In this document: positions 18,901-28,309 of the stretch, piece by piece
How positions within the stretch are numbered: position 1 is the first letter of the stretch
How the letters are laid out: each line of letters starts with the position of its first letter
Assembly (NCBI GenBank): GCA_023428135.1
Contig: JAEYZG010000067.1
Coordinates: 1-64,000, forward strand
Source: Bacteroidota bacterium
Lineage (GTDB): Bacteria > Bacteroidota > Bacteroidia > Cytophagales > Cytophagaceae
Length of the DNA: 64,000 nucleotides
Direction of reading: 5' to 3'
Translations under genes and position numbers: made by a program
Notes under the pieces: generated by a model
Seen by the model: the letters and a program-made list of their open reading frames with translations, nothing else
The model's database searches: none
Told to the model about the DNA's origin: nothing

Positions 18901-19598
18901 TAAAAGTCAGGCTCATCAGCACGCTTAGGCGCAAATTGTTGAACTACCGGACCTTTAATAAAAGCTACATTGTCTTTATAAGCAGATACTATATCGTTCG
19001 GATTTGCCTCAGATGTTTTGCGGATCAATTTAAATAGAGAGGTAGGCTTCTCTTCCCCATCTATCACAAACTTTCCGTTAAAAATTTTATGACGGCAGTG
19101 TTCTGAATTGACCTGTGAAAAACCAAATACTTCCGAATCCGTCAGAGGCCTGCCTAATCTTTCTGCCAGTTTGTTTAAGTAATCAACTTCTTCATCACTG
19201 AGAGAAAGCCCTTCCTGTTTATTGTAGCCAGCAATATCCGTGATCGGCTTAACAGGCTCTGGTTTAATGCTGATGGTATAAATATCCTGATTCAGACCAT
19301 TATACTTATGAGAAAGCATCGGGTCAAAATCAACGAAATCTTCTTTTACTTCTTTAAACTCTTCAATCCGGACAATTCCCTGAATGCCCATATTCAAAGT
19401 AATTTCTACGGCATTGGTACTCCATGGAGTGATCATGGCAGCACGGGGACCAACAAAGTACCCACTTAAAGTAGTTTCCTGTTTTAACTTGGCAGCACCA
19501 AAAAGCCATTCAAGTTTGGAAATATCTGTTGTGCTCAGTTCGCGCTCGGTCTGTAAGGCGAAAACTCTGTCAGATTGACTGGAAAAGAAACGAATCAT
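15912..19598 (-). CDS. purL: Phosphoribosylformylglycinamidine synthase (large, single-chain PurL)
   Basis: This cytosolic enzyme of purine synthesis converts FGAR, ATP and glutamine to FGAM. It has the large form (1228 residues from the chosen start) that joins the synthase and glutaminase domains. Landmarks are SQVNSEHCRHKIF in the linker region, ETHNFPTTVEPFNGAATGSG and GGQGALPLAG in the first synthase half, HDIGSGGLITTILEM in the second, and a C-terminal class I glutaminase with GICNGCQLF carrying the nucleophilic Cys. A longer frame starts at 19619, but the ATG at 19598 is better. It gives MIRFFSSQSD, the usual PurL beginning, and leaves the -7 promoter element upstream untranslated. It has no purine-gene neighbours. 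The last residues lie in a short tandem repeat. Confidence 0.96.
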   Translation of the reverse strand: MIRFFSSQSDRVFALQTERELSTTDISKLEWLFGAAKLKQETTLSGYFVGPRAAMITPWSTNAVEITLNMGIQGIVRIEEFKEVKEDFVDFDPMLSHKYNGLNQDIYTISIKPEPVKPITDIAGYNKQEGLSLSDEEVDYLNKLAERLGRPLTDSEVFGFSQVNSEHCRHKIFNGKFVIDGEEKPTSLFKLIRKTSEANPNDIVSAYKDNVAFIKGPVVQQFAPKRADEPDFYKVSEFESVISIKAETHNFPTTVEPFNGAATGSGGEIRDRLAGGQGALPLAGTAVYMTALSRLEKDRPWEKATQERKWLYQTPMDILIKASNGATDFGNKFGQPLITGSVLTFEYDEKSDNLKSARKLGFDKVIMLAGGIGYGKANQAQKKHPKPGDKIVILGGENYRIGMGGAAVSSADTGQHGSGIELNAIQRSNPEMQKRAANAIRAMVESDNNLIVSIHDHGAGGHLNCLSELVEDTGGKINLDKLPVGDPTLSAKEIIGNESQERMGLVIGEKDIATLQKIADRERAPMYTVGDVTGDHRFTFESASTKEKPMDLELKDMFGSSPKMVMTDKEVERVYQPVTYDKNQLHSYLEQLLQLEAVACKDWLTNKVDRCVGGRVAKQQCAGPLQLPLNNVGVMALDFQGKEGIATSIGHAPVSALIDPAAGSRNAIAESLSNIVWAPLKDGLKSVSLSANWMWACKNEGEDARLYKAVEACSDFAIALGINIPTGKDSLSMKQKYKDEEVIAPGTVIISAAGNCSDVRKVVEPVLQREGGNIYYINLSNDQFKLGGSSFAQVVNKIGNETPDITDAALFKNAFNTLQQLIKEGKIEAGHDIGSGGLITTILEMCYADNRLGANIDLTSLGEADSIKVLFAENIGVVFQASAEVEGTLKANNVPFHKIGTSTSVATLELKNGADSYSFDIAKLRDTWYKTSYLLDIKQSGPVSAKERYNNYKFHELKYKFPEGFDGKNPVIDSSKPRIKAAIIREKGSNSEREMANAMYLAGFDVKDVHMTDLISGRETLEDIRFIGAVGGFSNSDVLGSAKGWAGAFMYNEKAKTTLENFFKREDTLSVGICNGCQLFVELGLINLDHDVKPKMLHNVSGKHESIFTSLTINKNKSVMLSSLAGSTLGVWVSHGEGRFSCPHTEDKYQIVAKYAYETYPHCPNGSDFNTAMLCDDTGRHLVMMPHIERSLLQWQWANYPKGRHDEVTPWMEAFVNARKWLEENSKQ

Positions 19599-20057
19599 GG
19601 TAATTTGAACAAGGATCAAAGGTACGGTAATAATTTTAAAAACTGAAAAAGATCTGTTGCCGGTTCCGGAGATTTAAACAGTTTATCGAGGGATAATTTT
19701 TCCACCATTTTGGTGAGATTCAAATGCTAACGCCCCTATTTAAAACAATACCATTTTCACAATCAACATATTATCTTATTAAAACATTCTGATTGTACGG
19801 CTTTGTCTTGAGATTAATTAGGAAAGATAGAGTTTAAGATGCTTAGCAAAATCTGTAAACCACGAAGCATAAAACTTTAAATCTCAGTCTTTTCTTTAAA
19901 ATCCATTCACAAGTCTAGGCTATAAAAATCATTATAAATATAGACTTATTACAAGCTTTTCTGCTAGTGGAATCCTTAAACATCAAAGCATCTATAAGTG
20001 AACTATTTGTCTTCAACAATTAATTTTAGATATTTGAAAAAATTAATTCATTTTTAT
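19599..20057. other. Intergenic region between purL and the CARDB/T9SS gene
   Basis: These 459 bases separate divergent genes and should hold both promoters. A TACCTTTG element on the minus strand (19617-19624) is the only good promoter match. A purine riboswitch-like fold was not recognised. No small gene is evident. Confidence 0.5.
19617..19624 (-). promoter_or_regulatory. Candidate -7 element for purL
   Basis: Read on the minus strand, TACCTTTG matches TAnnTTTG and lies about 19 nt before the preferred purL start. The -33 region has only a T-run without a clear TTG, so the call rests on the -7 element and position. Confidence 0.45.
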
Positions 20058-22166
20058 ATGTATAAAATCTACTTGTTAATTCTTTTTCTTCCATTTTTTA
20101 CCTATGCACAGGATATAGACATACGCTCAATCAATGAAGAAATAAGGGTAGTAAATGGTTATGTAAGCAATTTTGGTTTCGATTGCAATGCCGATATTTC
20201 CGGAACCAGCCAGTCTGTTAATATCCGATATTATCTTTCGGCAGATACTATTCTAAATACCTCTAATGATGTCCTGATCAGCAATTCTTCCATGTCTCTA
20301 TTCAAAGGGCTAGTTAGTTATGGCCAGAGTTTATCCATTACTAATTATCCTAAAAACAATTACCTTATCCTGGTTGCAAACTATAACAAAACGTTTTCAG
20401 AAACCAACTATGCCAATAACAGCAAGTTTGCCAGGTTAATATATGAAGAACCTTTTAACAATCTTATCGCCAATGATATTCGGACAAATGATCTATACTA
20501 TCAAGTACAGGGGAATAGTGTCAGGCTGATTTTTAATATTAAAAATGGGGGCAATATCTCTATTTCTCCTTCTTATCGGATTCTGGTATCAACCGACACT
20601 GTGGCCGATGCTGGTGATCACACCATTTATTCTGAACAAAACCTTAGTTCTTTAAACCCAAACGGCACCACCTCGAATTTTATAAAAGACTTCAGCGACA
20701 CAAAAAATTTGTCAGGGATAGTATATTTTATCCTGCAAACAGATCCTTCAGGTTTACTAAATGAATCAAATGAAAATGACAATACAAAATACATTAGTTT
20801 CAATTTTCAAAAGGAGAATTATGAAGTAAAGGTCGACTCTCTTAAAATAATTGAGAAATATCTAAGTGCGGATGCATCTTTCAGTTTTAATTATTACTTC
20901 GGAAATTCAGGTACAACCTATGCCCAGTCCGGCCACTCTGCCTTTAAAACTTCTTTTTATATTTCAACTGATGCAACCCTCAGCCCTGATGATTCCCTTA
21001 TCATAACAGCAACTAACAATGTAACAGGACCAAATCAATCAAGAGCCAATTTCCTTCAAGCCAGGATACCTAAATCATTCTCCGATAAATCTCAGGTTTA
21101 TCTTTTATATATCTTAAACAGCAACCAACAGCTTAGAATGGATGACCCTTTAAACAATTTTATGGCGGTCCCCATAATCCTTCAAGAGAAAAAAGCAGAA
21201 ATTTCGGTAATAAGTTCTTACCCATATTTCAACACTCCTGCGTACTTTCTCAAACCGGGTCAATCGTTGGTAATAAATCAAATAATTACTAATACGGGTA
21301 CCCTTTCTGTTCCACTTGAAGTTAAATATTACCTGTCTTCAGATTCGATTTTTGATCTTTCGGATGAATTAATAAAAGAGCAGTTTATTGGCGAAATTCC
21401 TGCAAGAAACTCTATCTATAATTACAATTATACATTGATTGAGACTCTAAATAAACCTCAGGGAAAGTATTATATCATTCTGATTGAAGACCCGAATAAT
21501 CTGGTTAACGATCTCAATGAGAGTAATAACGTTACTATTTCTCCTCTTTTTTATTATCAAGAATTTAAACCTGAGTTTACTTTTGAATTCTCAGAAGTAT
21601 TTAAAAGAGAAGCTACTCCTGGCGATGAGATAGGTTATAAGTATTACGTTTACAGCATTTATGAATTATCCAAAAATCTTGATCCAGCACTTGTATATAC
21701 CCAGATTTATATAAGCAAAGACAATAAACTTGATAAGAATGACATGCTTATCAGAAATGATCCTTATCAATTTGGCGACCAGAGCCGAACATTTACGGTG
21801 CCTTTAGACTGGAACACGGATTCCCTTTACCTTATTTTTGATCTAAACGGAACCAGATTGTTTGAAGAGAACCTATATACAAACAACAGAAGAGTCAATG
21901 GGATAAAAATTAATAATATAACTGCTTCAACCAAAGATCCCGATTCTGCCCAGGACATTTCATTATTTATAGAAAATAAAACATTGGTATTAAAAGAATA
22001 TCCAAAAAGGAATTTATCCATTTATACAATTTCAGGCCAACAGGTTTTAAATCATGACATTTCAGGACATTCAGAAATTAGTCTGAACAATTTGAATGAA
22101 GGAGTATATATTCTGATTTTAAACTCAGAGAATGCCTCTATGAGACATAAAATTTTGCTAAAATAG
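20058..22166 (+). CDS. Secreted CARDB-repeat protein with T9SS type A sorting domain
   Basis: The ATG at 20058 gives a clean signal peptide (KIYLLILFLPFFTYAQ, cleavage after the first 17 or so residues). An earlier in-frame ATG at 19998 would put 20 extra residues before it and is less likely. The 702-residue mature region repeats a CARDB-like beta-sandwich pattern about four times, with recurrent motifs such as RILVSTDTVADAGDH, NESNENDNTKYI and NDLNESNNVTI. These are cell-adhesion-related domains common in secreted Bacteroidota proteins. The C terminus (about 625-702) is a type A sorting domain: a beta strand, NLSIYTISGQQVLNHDIS, then LNEGVYILIL and a final basic KILLK. It is predicted to be exported by Sec and then T9SS and to be cell-surface or secreted. 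No enzyme domain is seen. Confidence 0.85.
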   Translation: MYKIYLLILFLPFFTYAQDIDIRSINEEIRVVNGYVSNFGFDCNADISGTSQSVNIRYYLSADTILNTSNDVLISNSSMSLFKGLVSYGQSLSITNYPKNNYLILVANYNKTFSETNYANNSKFARLIYEEPFNNLIANDIRTNDLYYQVQGNSVRLIFNIKNGGNISISPSYRILVSTDTVADAGDHTIYSEQNLSSLNPNGTTSNFIKDFSDTKNLSGIVYFILQTDPSGLLNESNENDNTKYISFNFQKENYEVKVDSLKIIEKYLSADASFSFNYYFGNSGTTYAQSGHSAFKTSFYISTDATLSPDDSLIITATNNVTGPNQSRANFLQARIPKSFSDKSQVYLLYILNSNQQLRMDDPLNNFMAVPIILQEKKAEISVISSYPYFNTPAYFLKPGQSLVINQIITNTGTLSVPLEVKYYLSSDSIFDLSDELIKEQFIGEIPARNSIYNYNYTLIETLNKPQGKYYIILIEDPNNLVNDLNESNNVTISPLFYYQEFKPEFTFEFSEVFKREATPGDEIGYKYYVYSIYELSKNLDPALVYTQIYISKDNKLDKNDMLIRNDPYQFGDQSRTFTVPLDWNTDSLYLIFDLNGTRLFEENLYTNNRRVNGIKINNITASTKDPDSAQDISLFIENKTLVLKEYPKRNLSIYTISGQQVLNHDISGHSEISLNNLNEGVYILILNSENASMRHKILLK

Positions 22167-22494
22167 TTGACTAATTCTAGCGAAAATATTCTTTCAACTT
22201 TTTAGACAAATTCTAAAAATAGCTCCCAGGGAAAATAATCAAGACAAAAATTTCCCCGGGTGATATTATCTTTAATCTCTTCCTTCAGTCAAGACGAAAC
22301 TCTTGTCAGATTGACAGCATAAGATATCACTAATGATTATTAAACAAGATCAAAGGAAGAATTTCTAATACTTAACTGATCAGTTGATTTAGTAGAAAAG
22401 GTCGTGGTTTTCTAATACCTCTAAACCTAAAATTAATCTATCTTTTATTGCGATTTAAGAAAACAACCATGTATGTTCTCAAGCCACTCCTGTC
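22167..22494. other. Intergenic gap between two convergent genes
   Basis: These 328 bases lie between the CARDB gene and the SAM hydrolase gene. An inverted repeat (CCCAGGGAAA at 22225-22234 with TTTCCCCGGG at 22251-22260, one mismatch) 59 nt after the CARDB stop could be a weak terminator, but no T-run follows. Nothing else is seen. Confidence 0.45.
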
Positions 22495-23271
22495 CTAAAC
22501 CTCTGAAAAATTGATCATTACAGGAGTATCAAATCCCATCCCCAGTAGTTCACTTGCATTGCCCTGACTAATTGCGATTTCCAAAAAACCATTGCTATTA
22601 AAAAGTACCAGACAATCACCATGATCCATAGAATCATAGGAATCCGCAACAAAATCAACCGTTTCGCGTGCAAAATGCACAGTAAAAGATCGATTATTCT
22701 TATGCCTGTAAAATATTTCCTCCGAAATATTTGTAACCAAATTCCCGTATTGATCTACATGAATCACGTGACCACCTATCTGACTTTTGGAAACTCTTAC
22801 CTGGCGGTTAAGCATGCTTCTCAGGGAACTAATTTGTGTACCAATATTGTAAATATTAGTACCGCTGGCAAGTGAAACTGCTGCTGCTGCCAAAGTTGTT
22901 TTCTCAGGGAAAATCCTGTTATAGGAAGAGTCTTTGATTAACTCTACAATTGCAGTTGGCGCTTTGTCGCTTAGTAATGAGAACAACCCGTTATCAATTC
23001 CGACGAAGTAATGCTCTTCCAGTTTCACTGCCACAGCCCTTTCATCAGGGCCGGATGGCGCATTTACAGATACGAGATGTACAGTACCTTGTGGAAAATC
23101 TCTGAAGACAGACCTTAAAATATAGGCGCCGTGAGCAATATTGAAATTTTCAATGGAGTGGGTAATATCCACTACATTTATACTAGGGTTGATAGAAAAA
23201 ATCTTTGCTTTTACGGCAGCCACGTAATGGTCTCTATGTCCGAAATCTGACATAAATGTGATAATAGCCAT
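22495..23271 (-). CDS. SAM hydrolase / adenosyl-halide synthase-like protein (DUF62)
   Basis: The 258-residue protein starts with ITFMSDFGHRDHYVAAVKAKI, the N-terminal signature of the DUF62 (SAM hydroxide adenosyltransferase) family, which splits S-adenosylmethionine to adenosine and methionine using water. Fluorinase and chlorinase are specialised relatives. Further family blocks are VVDITHSIENFNIAHGAYIL (about 34-53) and FVGIDNGLFSLL (about 88-99). The C-terminal domain has GHVIHVDQYGNLVTNIS (about 166-182). The RDH residues that mark the hydrolase type are present as R13, D14 and H15. Length is typical. The 23-residue insertion that marks the fluorinase branch is not seen, so halide chemistry is unlikely. 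It stands alone. Confidence 0.88.
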   Translation of the reverse strand: MAIITFMSDFGHRDHYVAAVKAKIFSINPSINVVDITHSIENFNIAHGAYILRSVFRDFPQGTVHLVSVNAPSGPDERAVAVKLEEHYFVGIDNGLFSLLSDKAPTAIVELIKDSSYNRIFPEKTTLAAAAVSLASGTNIYNIGTQISSLRSMLNRQVRVSKSQIGGHVIHVDQYGNLVTNISEEIFYRHKNNRSFTVHFARETVDFVADSYDSMDHGDCLVLFNSNGFLEIAISQGNASELLGMGFDTPVMINFSEV

Positions 23272-23429
23272 AAATTGCGCAGAAAATGATTAATTTTGTT
23301 TGTCTCTACTCGTTCCGAAAATATCCGGTTTTCTAATGGAGATTTTTAAGAACAAGTGGCGCAAAATTAAATATTTTTTCAGCCAAATAACTGAAAGTTT
23401 AAAGTAAATAATTAAAAATAATAAAGCTG

Positions 23430-24368
23430 TTGGTAGAAAAGTCAATACACCTTGAAAATATCTCTCTTATAGATTTCCTCGGAGTGGAAAACAGAATAAT
23501 AAAAGAATTGGGTTCTGCGTTTCCTAAAAGCCGTATTGTGTCCAGGGGAAATGAAATAAAGATCATTGGTAACAATCTGGAAATTATCCAGATCGAACAG
23601 GTTATTAAAAGCCTGCTTGTTCATTATAATAAATATGGAAAAGTAGGCGAAAACGAAGTACAGTCTTTGCTCCGTAAAGAAGAGATGGACGGCTGTGACG
23701 AAGACGATGTGATTCTCTTTGGTGATAAAGGTATGGTAATAAAACCCAAGACCGTAAATCAGAAGAAACTCGTAGCCACTGCCAGAAAAAATGATCTCGT
23801 TTTTGCGATAGGACCTGCAGGTACAGGTAAAACCTATATTTCCGTAGCCCTGGCTGTAAGAGCTCTAAAAAATAAAGAGGTTAAAAAGATTGTAATCACA
23901 AGACCTGCCGTTGAAGCTGGTGAAAACCTCGGTTTTCTTCCCGGAGATCTGAAAGAAAAAATCGATCCGTACCTAAGGCCTATTTATGATGCCCTGGATG
24001 ATATGATTCCTGCTGAAAAGCTGAAATATTATTACGAAAATCATATCATTGAAGTGGCCCCTCTTGCATATATGAGAGGACGTACATTAAATAATGCGTT
24101 CATCCTTCTGGATGAAGCACAGAACACTACACCCATGCAGACAAAGATGTTTCTGACTCGTATGGGCCCAAGTTCAAAAATGATCATTACCGGAGACAAA
24201 TCTCAGATAGACTTGCCGGGGAATCAGAAATCAGGCCTTGTAGAAGCATTGGAAATACTCAAAGACGTGCAAGGAATTGGCTTTGTGGAACTGGACGGAA
24301 AAGATGTTATGAGACATAAACTCGTAGGCAAAATAATTGATGCCTATGGTAAAAAGGATAAATCATAA
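23430..24368 (+). CDS. phoH: PhoH-family ATPase
   Basis: This cytosolic P-loop protein of 312 residues has Walker A GPAGTGKT at 128-135, Walker B ILLDEAQNTTP at 225-235, and the PhoH signature RPAVEAGENLGFLPGDLKEK (159-178). A KH-like N-terminal region (about 35-65) is typical for the long PhoH form. PhoH proteins are linked to RNA metabolism (with YbeY) and phosphate starvation; the reaction is not settled. The start is TTG at 23430; no ATG lies nearby. The next gene follows 15 nt after the stop and may share its transcript, although the two functions seem unrelated. Confidence 0.93.
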   Translation: MVEKSIHLENISLIDFLGVENRIIKELGSAFPKSRIVSRGNEIKIIGNNLEIIQIEQVIKSLLVHYNKYGKVGENEVQSLLRKEEMDGCDEDDVILFGDKGMVIKPKTVNQKKLVATARKNDLVFAIGPAGTGKTYISVALAVRALKNKEVKKIVITRPAVEAGENLGFLPGDLKEKIDPYLRPIYDALDDMIPAEKLKYYYENHIIEVAPLAYMRGRTLNNAFILLDEAQNTTPMQTKMFLTRMGPSSKMIITGDKSQIDLPGNQKSGLVEALEILKDVQGIGFVELDGKDVMRHKLVGKIIDAYGKKDKS

Positions 24369-24383
24369 GAATTATAGACTAAT

Positions 24384-26171
24384 ATGAGATTTTTTTACGC
24401 ATTGTTATTTTTGGCATTTTGTATTTCAGAAACTTTTGCACAAAGGCAATGTGCATCTACCTCATATCAGAATAATAACAGACCCATGCCTACTCAGGAG
24501 CAAATAGATCAGCAACTGAGAGCTATAAAAAAAAGGAGAACAACACTGGACAACGATACTATGGTATATGTAATTCCGGTTGTTGTTCATATCATTCACA
24601 ACACCAAGGGTAATCTCATAGGCGGAGCCAACAACAGAAATATAACCGATGAGCAGATCCACTCTCAGATTGCCGTTTTAAATGAAGACTATGGTAAAAT
24701 TCCGGGCACACGTGGTTATAATACCAACCCCGTCGGAGCTGATACCCGCATCCAATTCTGTCTTGCCCAATTTGATCCTGAAGGCAGATCTACTAACGGA
24801 ATTGTAAGAGTATACAGCGACAAACCTTCTTTCGACTACAACATGGATGATGCTCAGTTGAAAAAGCTTTCTTATTGGCCTAGTGATCAGTACCTGAATA
24901 TATGGGTTACCAATATCACAGATCCTATTATCGGTTATGCACAGTTCCCCGGCGGTTTTGGCCTTCCCGGAGCTTCCTCAATTGATGGGCCTGCTGCTAC
25001 AGATGGTGTAGTGATAGACTTCCGGACATTTGGAACAATAGGGACAGCAAGAAAACCATATCACCTTGGCAGAACAGCTACACATGAGATAGGTCATTGG
25101 CTGGGGCTTATACACATCTGGGGGGATTCATACTGTGGAGATGATTATGTAGATGACACTCCACCTCAGGAAGATAAAGATGAGGATACACTTTGCCATG
25201 AAAGATTCTCCTATTGCCATGGTCTGGAAACTCCAAGAATGTTTCAGAACTATCTTGACTACACGGGAGACAAGTGTATGAACATTTTTACTCAGGGACA
25301 AAAAGAAAGGATGCGTTCCTTCATCAACGCATCTGACAATGCACGCAGAAAGAACCTTCTTCTTAGCGGTGGTTGTTGCAATTTGCCTAATTACCCTTTT
25401 GCCCAGAATTTAGATTTTGAATCCGGAACAATACTTCCTGAAGGATGGTCCATCTCCAACCCTGATCACTCAAACACCTGGAGTTTAAATTCACCAGGAG
25501 CTTATGAACAAAGCAGTGGGTGTATATCAATTCAGAATAAATATAGTACATCTGAGTTACAAACCTATGATGCCATTGTCTCTCCAAGCATGGATTTTAC
25601 AGAAAATGAACACCCTTATATTTTCTTCGACCTTGCTGGATCAGCAAATACATTGGGTAAAACGGACAGTATTGTTGTTGAAATTTCTTTCGGTTGTATG
25701 AATAAAAAGTACCTGGTAAAAAAAATCTATGGAGCCGAATTGAATACTGCCAGAAAAAGCACATCCATATTTATACCTGAGCCAGATGATTGGAATTCAT
25801 ATGATATCCCATTAGAGGCCGCTGCTGGCCAAAAAAGAGTCAGGATATATATTACAAGCTATGGCAAAGAAGGAACAACAATTTATCTTGATAACATAAA
25901 AATTTACAAAGCTTCTCCAAATCTTATTATAAATCCATATCCCAACCCTGCAACAGATGCCATTTCTGTTGAAGTGATTATGGAAGGGGAAAGTAATGTA
26001 CAATTTGACCTGTACAATACACTAGGGCAAAGAATTCTCTCAGGATCAAAATTTGAGAAAACCAGCTTTACCCATCAGTTCGCTACCAATACCCTGCAAA
26101 GTGGTATTTACATCTTAACTGTGAGCACGGCCAACCAGATGGCATCGAAAAAGATTATCATTACAAGATAG
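24384..26171 (+). CDS. Secreted M43 (pappalysin-type) zinc metalloprotease with T9SS type A domain
   Basis: The 595-residue protein has a signal peptide (residues 1-20, ending FAQ), a propeptide-like region, and the metzincin zinc site HEIGHWLGLIH at 234-244 (three His, one Glu). It is followed by the calcium-binding CGDDYVDDTP stretch and by NYLDYTGDKCMNIF, which contains the Met-turn. This is the M43B cytophagalysin type of Bacteroidota. After about residue 330 comes a beta-sandwich (NLDFESGTILPEGWS, a MAM/CBM-like fold). The end (about 510-595) is a type A sorting domain with NPYPNPATDAISV and GIYILTVSTANQMASKKIII. It is predicted to be secreted by T9SS and to degrade protein outside the cell. 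The gene starts 15 nt after phoH. Confidence 0.93.
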   Translation: MRFFYALLFLAFCISETFAQRQCASTSYQNNNRPMPTQEQIDQQLRAIKKRRTTLDNDTMVYVIPVVVHIIHNTKGNLIGGANNRNITDEQIHSQIAVLNEDYGKIPGTRGYNTNPVGADTRIQFCLAQFDPEGRSTNGIVRVYSDKPSFDYNMDDAQLKKLSYWPSDQYLNIWVTNITDPIIGYAQFPGGFGLPGASSIDGPAATDGVVIDFRTFGTIGTARKPYHLGRTATHEIGHWLGLIHIWGDSYCGDDYVDDTPPQEDKDEDTLCHERFSYCHGLETPRMFQNYLDYTGDKCMNIFTQGQKERMRSFINASDNARRKNLLLSGGCCNLPNYPFAQNLDFESGTILPEGWSISNPDHSNTWSLNSPGAYEQSSGCISIQNKYSTSELQTYDAIVSPSMDFTENEHPYIFFDLAGSANTLGKTDSIVVEISFGCMNKKYLVKKIYGAELNTARKSTSIFIPEPDDWNSYDIPLEAAAGQKRVRIYITSYGKEGTTIYLDNIKIYKASPNLIINPYPNPATDAISVEVIMEGESNVQFDLYNTLGQRILSGSKFEKTSFTHQFATNTLQSGIYILTVSTANQMASKKIIITR

Positions 26172-26236
26172 TTTTAACGATAATAGTTGATCTTTAATTT
26201 CTTTATGCACACTTTTGGACTTTCAACCAAAAGCAT

Positions 26237-28309
26237 ATGGAACATTGGGTCAGCTATCCCTTTGTCCGGTTTCTATTATTTTTCCTGAGTGGTATACTCT
26301 TTGCCATTTTTATTCCTGGAGAAAATTTTACCGGGCTTTACATAGGATTCATCTTATCTGTAGCAATATATTTGCTGCTTCTGATTTTTTACAATCCTCA
26401 ATTATTCTATTCAAAAAACATTCTCTATTCTATACTTTGTTCTCTGACGCTTTTTTTTGCAGGAGCTATCATCACCAGACTACAGGATAAAGAACCTTTA
26501 GCAATTAAGCTGGAAACAGAGTTGAATTCTTGCAGCTACTTTAAGGCTAAAATTACAGGAGAAACCGAACGAAAAGGAAACTTCTATAAGATTACAGCAA
26601 GAATAGAAAAGATAAAAACGGCTCAAACCTGGAGAGCTGTAAACATTGATATTATTTTATGGATTAAAACTGGGCTAGTCGAGAATCCTTTTTACGGACA
26701 AACTTATTTATTTAATGGTAGCCTCACTCGTATTGCAGGTCCGAATTACTACAAATCTTTTGACCCACAAAAGTATTACAGATACAAAAACATATTTTAT
26801 CAGTCTACTCCATTTAAATTAATACAATTAAATTCTAATCCTGATTCCTATATCATTTACCATTCCCTGGTATTAAAGGAATACTTCGCCAGGAGATTTG
26901 GGCAGTTTATAGAAGATAAAGAAGCTCTTGGTATTACTGAAGGAATCATCCTTGGCAAAAGAGATGGGATCAGCAGTGATGTCCGAGATATTTATTCTGG
27001 CACAGGAGCCATGCATCTTTTGTCCGTATCCGGACTCCATATCGGACTGCTTTATCAGCTATTGCTTTTTTTACTTAATCCGCTGATCTACCTTCCTAGA
27101 GGAAAGCTGATACGGTTTATATCTATCTCGTCTCTACTGATTGGTTATGCATTGTTAACCGGACTTGTACCTCCTGTACTTCGGTCAACCATCATGTTTC
27201 TAATTTTTTTGATTGCAAAAACTATTTCTAAAAAACATAATGCTTACAATACTCTTGCTATATCAGCATTGATCATATTAGTGTATGATCCATTCACCAT
27301 TGCAGACATAGGTTTTCAGCTCACTTATCTTGCAATGGGTGGCCTTATTTTTCTGCAACCTAAATTGTCTGGTTTTTATGAACCCAAACGATGGCTCGAC
27401 ACACAAGTATGGACCATCACTACAGGAGGAATAGCTGCTACGATGATCACCTTTCCCATTTCTCTCTACTACTTTCATTCCTTTCCTGTTTACTTTTCAC
27501 TAAGTAACCTGCTTGTAGCGCCGTTATCTTATGTCATATTATGGCTTGGAATCTTAGGACTTATATTTTCCAGGACAGATCTTGTTTTAAAACCCCTTTG
27601 CTACTGTCTTGAAAAGTCTATCTTATTGATGAATGAAGGTTTAAGATACATTCTGAAAATACCTGAATCTGTAATCAGAGATATTTATATTGATGCCCAT
27701 CATATGATGTTTCTTTATATAATGATGATATTACTTATCCTGATTTTTTCCGGTAAGAAAATAAAACTTGCAATTCCCTTACTTATTCTCAGCCTTTTAT
27801 TTTCTGGGGTAGTTATTTATGAAAAAATAACCATTTGCCAACAAAGAAATGTCATTGCATTTTTTGTAAAAGGAAAAAAGGTATTTGCAAGTGTAAGTGG
27901 AAGAGTAGCAGAAATATATGCAGACAGCACTTTCAATGAAGAAAAGTTGAAATTTGAAATATACCCCGCCCTTTTAAACAGAGGGGTTAAAACCATTAAT
28001 TTTATCAAACCTGCGGATTGTCGAAGGTTAAAATCCTGTAATATCATTCGTTGCGGGAATAAAAATATTCTAACGGTTACAGATAAAACAATCTTAGACC
28101 CTTTTTCTTATTTACCCGACATAGACTTATTGATTTACGAACCTTCTTTAAAAGGAAATTTCATAGAATCCGATCTAAAAGCTAAAAGTGTCGTAATAAA
28201 CAAAAAATATAAAAAGGTGACTTTAGACAAGAATTTGTCAGAAAATATAAATTTACATGTCGCTGAATCTAATGATTATTTTGCTTTATCAATTGAAGGA
28301 GACCAATAA
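26237..28309 (+). CDS. comEC: ComEC/Rec2-family DNA uptake channel
   Basis: The 690-residue protein is the inner-membrane channel family for transforming DNA. It has three or four N-terminal membrane segments with the DUF4131 soluble insert (about 85-190) and the Competence domain, whose hallmark GAMHLLSVSGLHIGLL lies at about 255-270, followed by more membrane segments to about 535. The last 150 residues hold only a short beta-rich tail. The metallo-beta-lactamase domain with HxHxDH seen in longer ComEC proteins is absent, as in many Bacteroidota homologues. The stop codon TAA is followed directly by the ATG of the enoyl-CoA hydratase (TAAATG), implying translational coupling. Whether the strain is naturally competent cannot be told. 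Confidence 0.9.
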   Translation: MEHWVSYPFVRFLLFFLSGILFAIFIPGENFTGLYIGFILSVAIYLLLLIFYNPQLFYSKNILYSILCSLTLFFAGAIITRLQDKEPLAIKLETELNSCSYFKAKITGETERKGNFYKITARIEKIKTAQTWRAVNIDIILWIKTGLVENPFYGQTYLFNGSLTRIAGPNYYKSFDPQKYYRYKNIFYQSTPFKLIQLNSNPDSYIIYHSLVLKEYFARRFGQFIEDKEALGITEGIILGKRDGISSDVRDIYSGTGAMHLLSVSGLHIGLLYQLLLFLLNPLIYLPRGKLIRFISISSLLIGYALLTGLVPPVLRSTIMFLIFLIAKTISKKHNAYNTLAISALIILVYDPFTIADIGFQLTYLAMGGLIFLQPKLSGFYEPKRWLDTQVWTITTGGIAATMITFPISLYYFHSFPVYFSLSNLLVAPLSYVILWLGILGLIFSRTDLVLKPLCYCLEKSILLMNEGLRYILKIPESVIRDIYIDAHHMMFLYIMMILLILIFSGKKIKLAIPLLILSLLFSGVVIYEKITICQQRNVIAFFVKGKKVFASVSGRVAEIYADSTFNEEKLKFEIYPALLNRGVKTINFIKPADCRRLKSCNIIRCGNKNILTVTDKTILDPFSYLPDIDLLIYEPSLKGNFIESDLKAKSVVINKKYKKVTLDKNLSENINLHVAESNDYFALSIEGDQ

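Noticed and set aside
19620..19997. Purine riboswitch for purL
   Set aside because: No three-way junction core seen and the likely transcript leader is very short (about 12 nt).
22225..22260. Strong terminator of the CARDB gene
   Set aside because: The stem has a mismatch, a 16-nt loop and no T-run; kept only as a remark in the gap entry.
22495..23271. Fluorinase
   Set aside because: Length and motifs fit the SAM hydrolase type; the fluorinase-specific insertion is absent.
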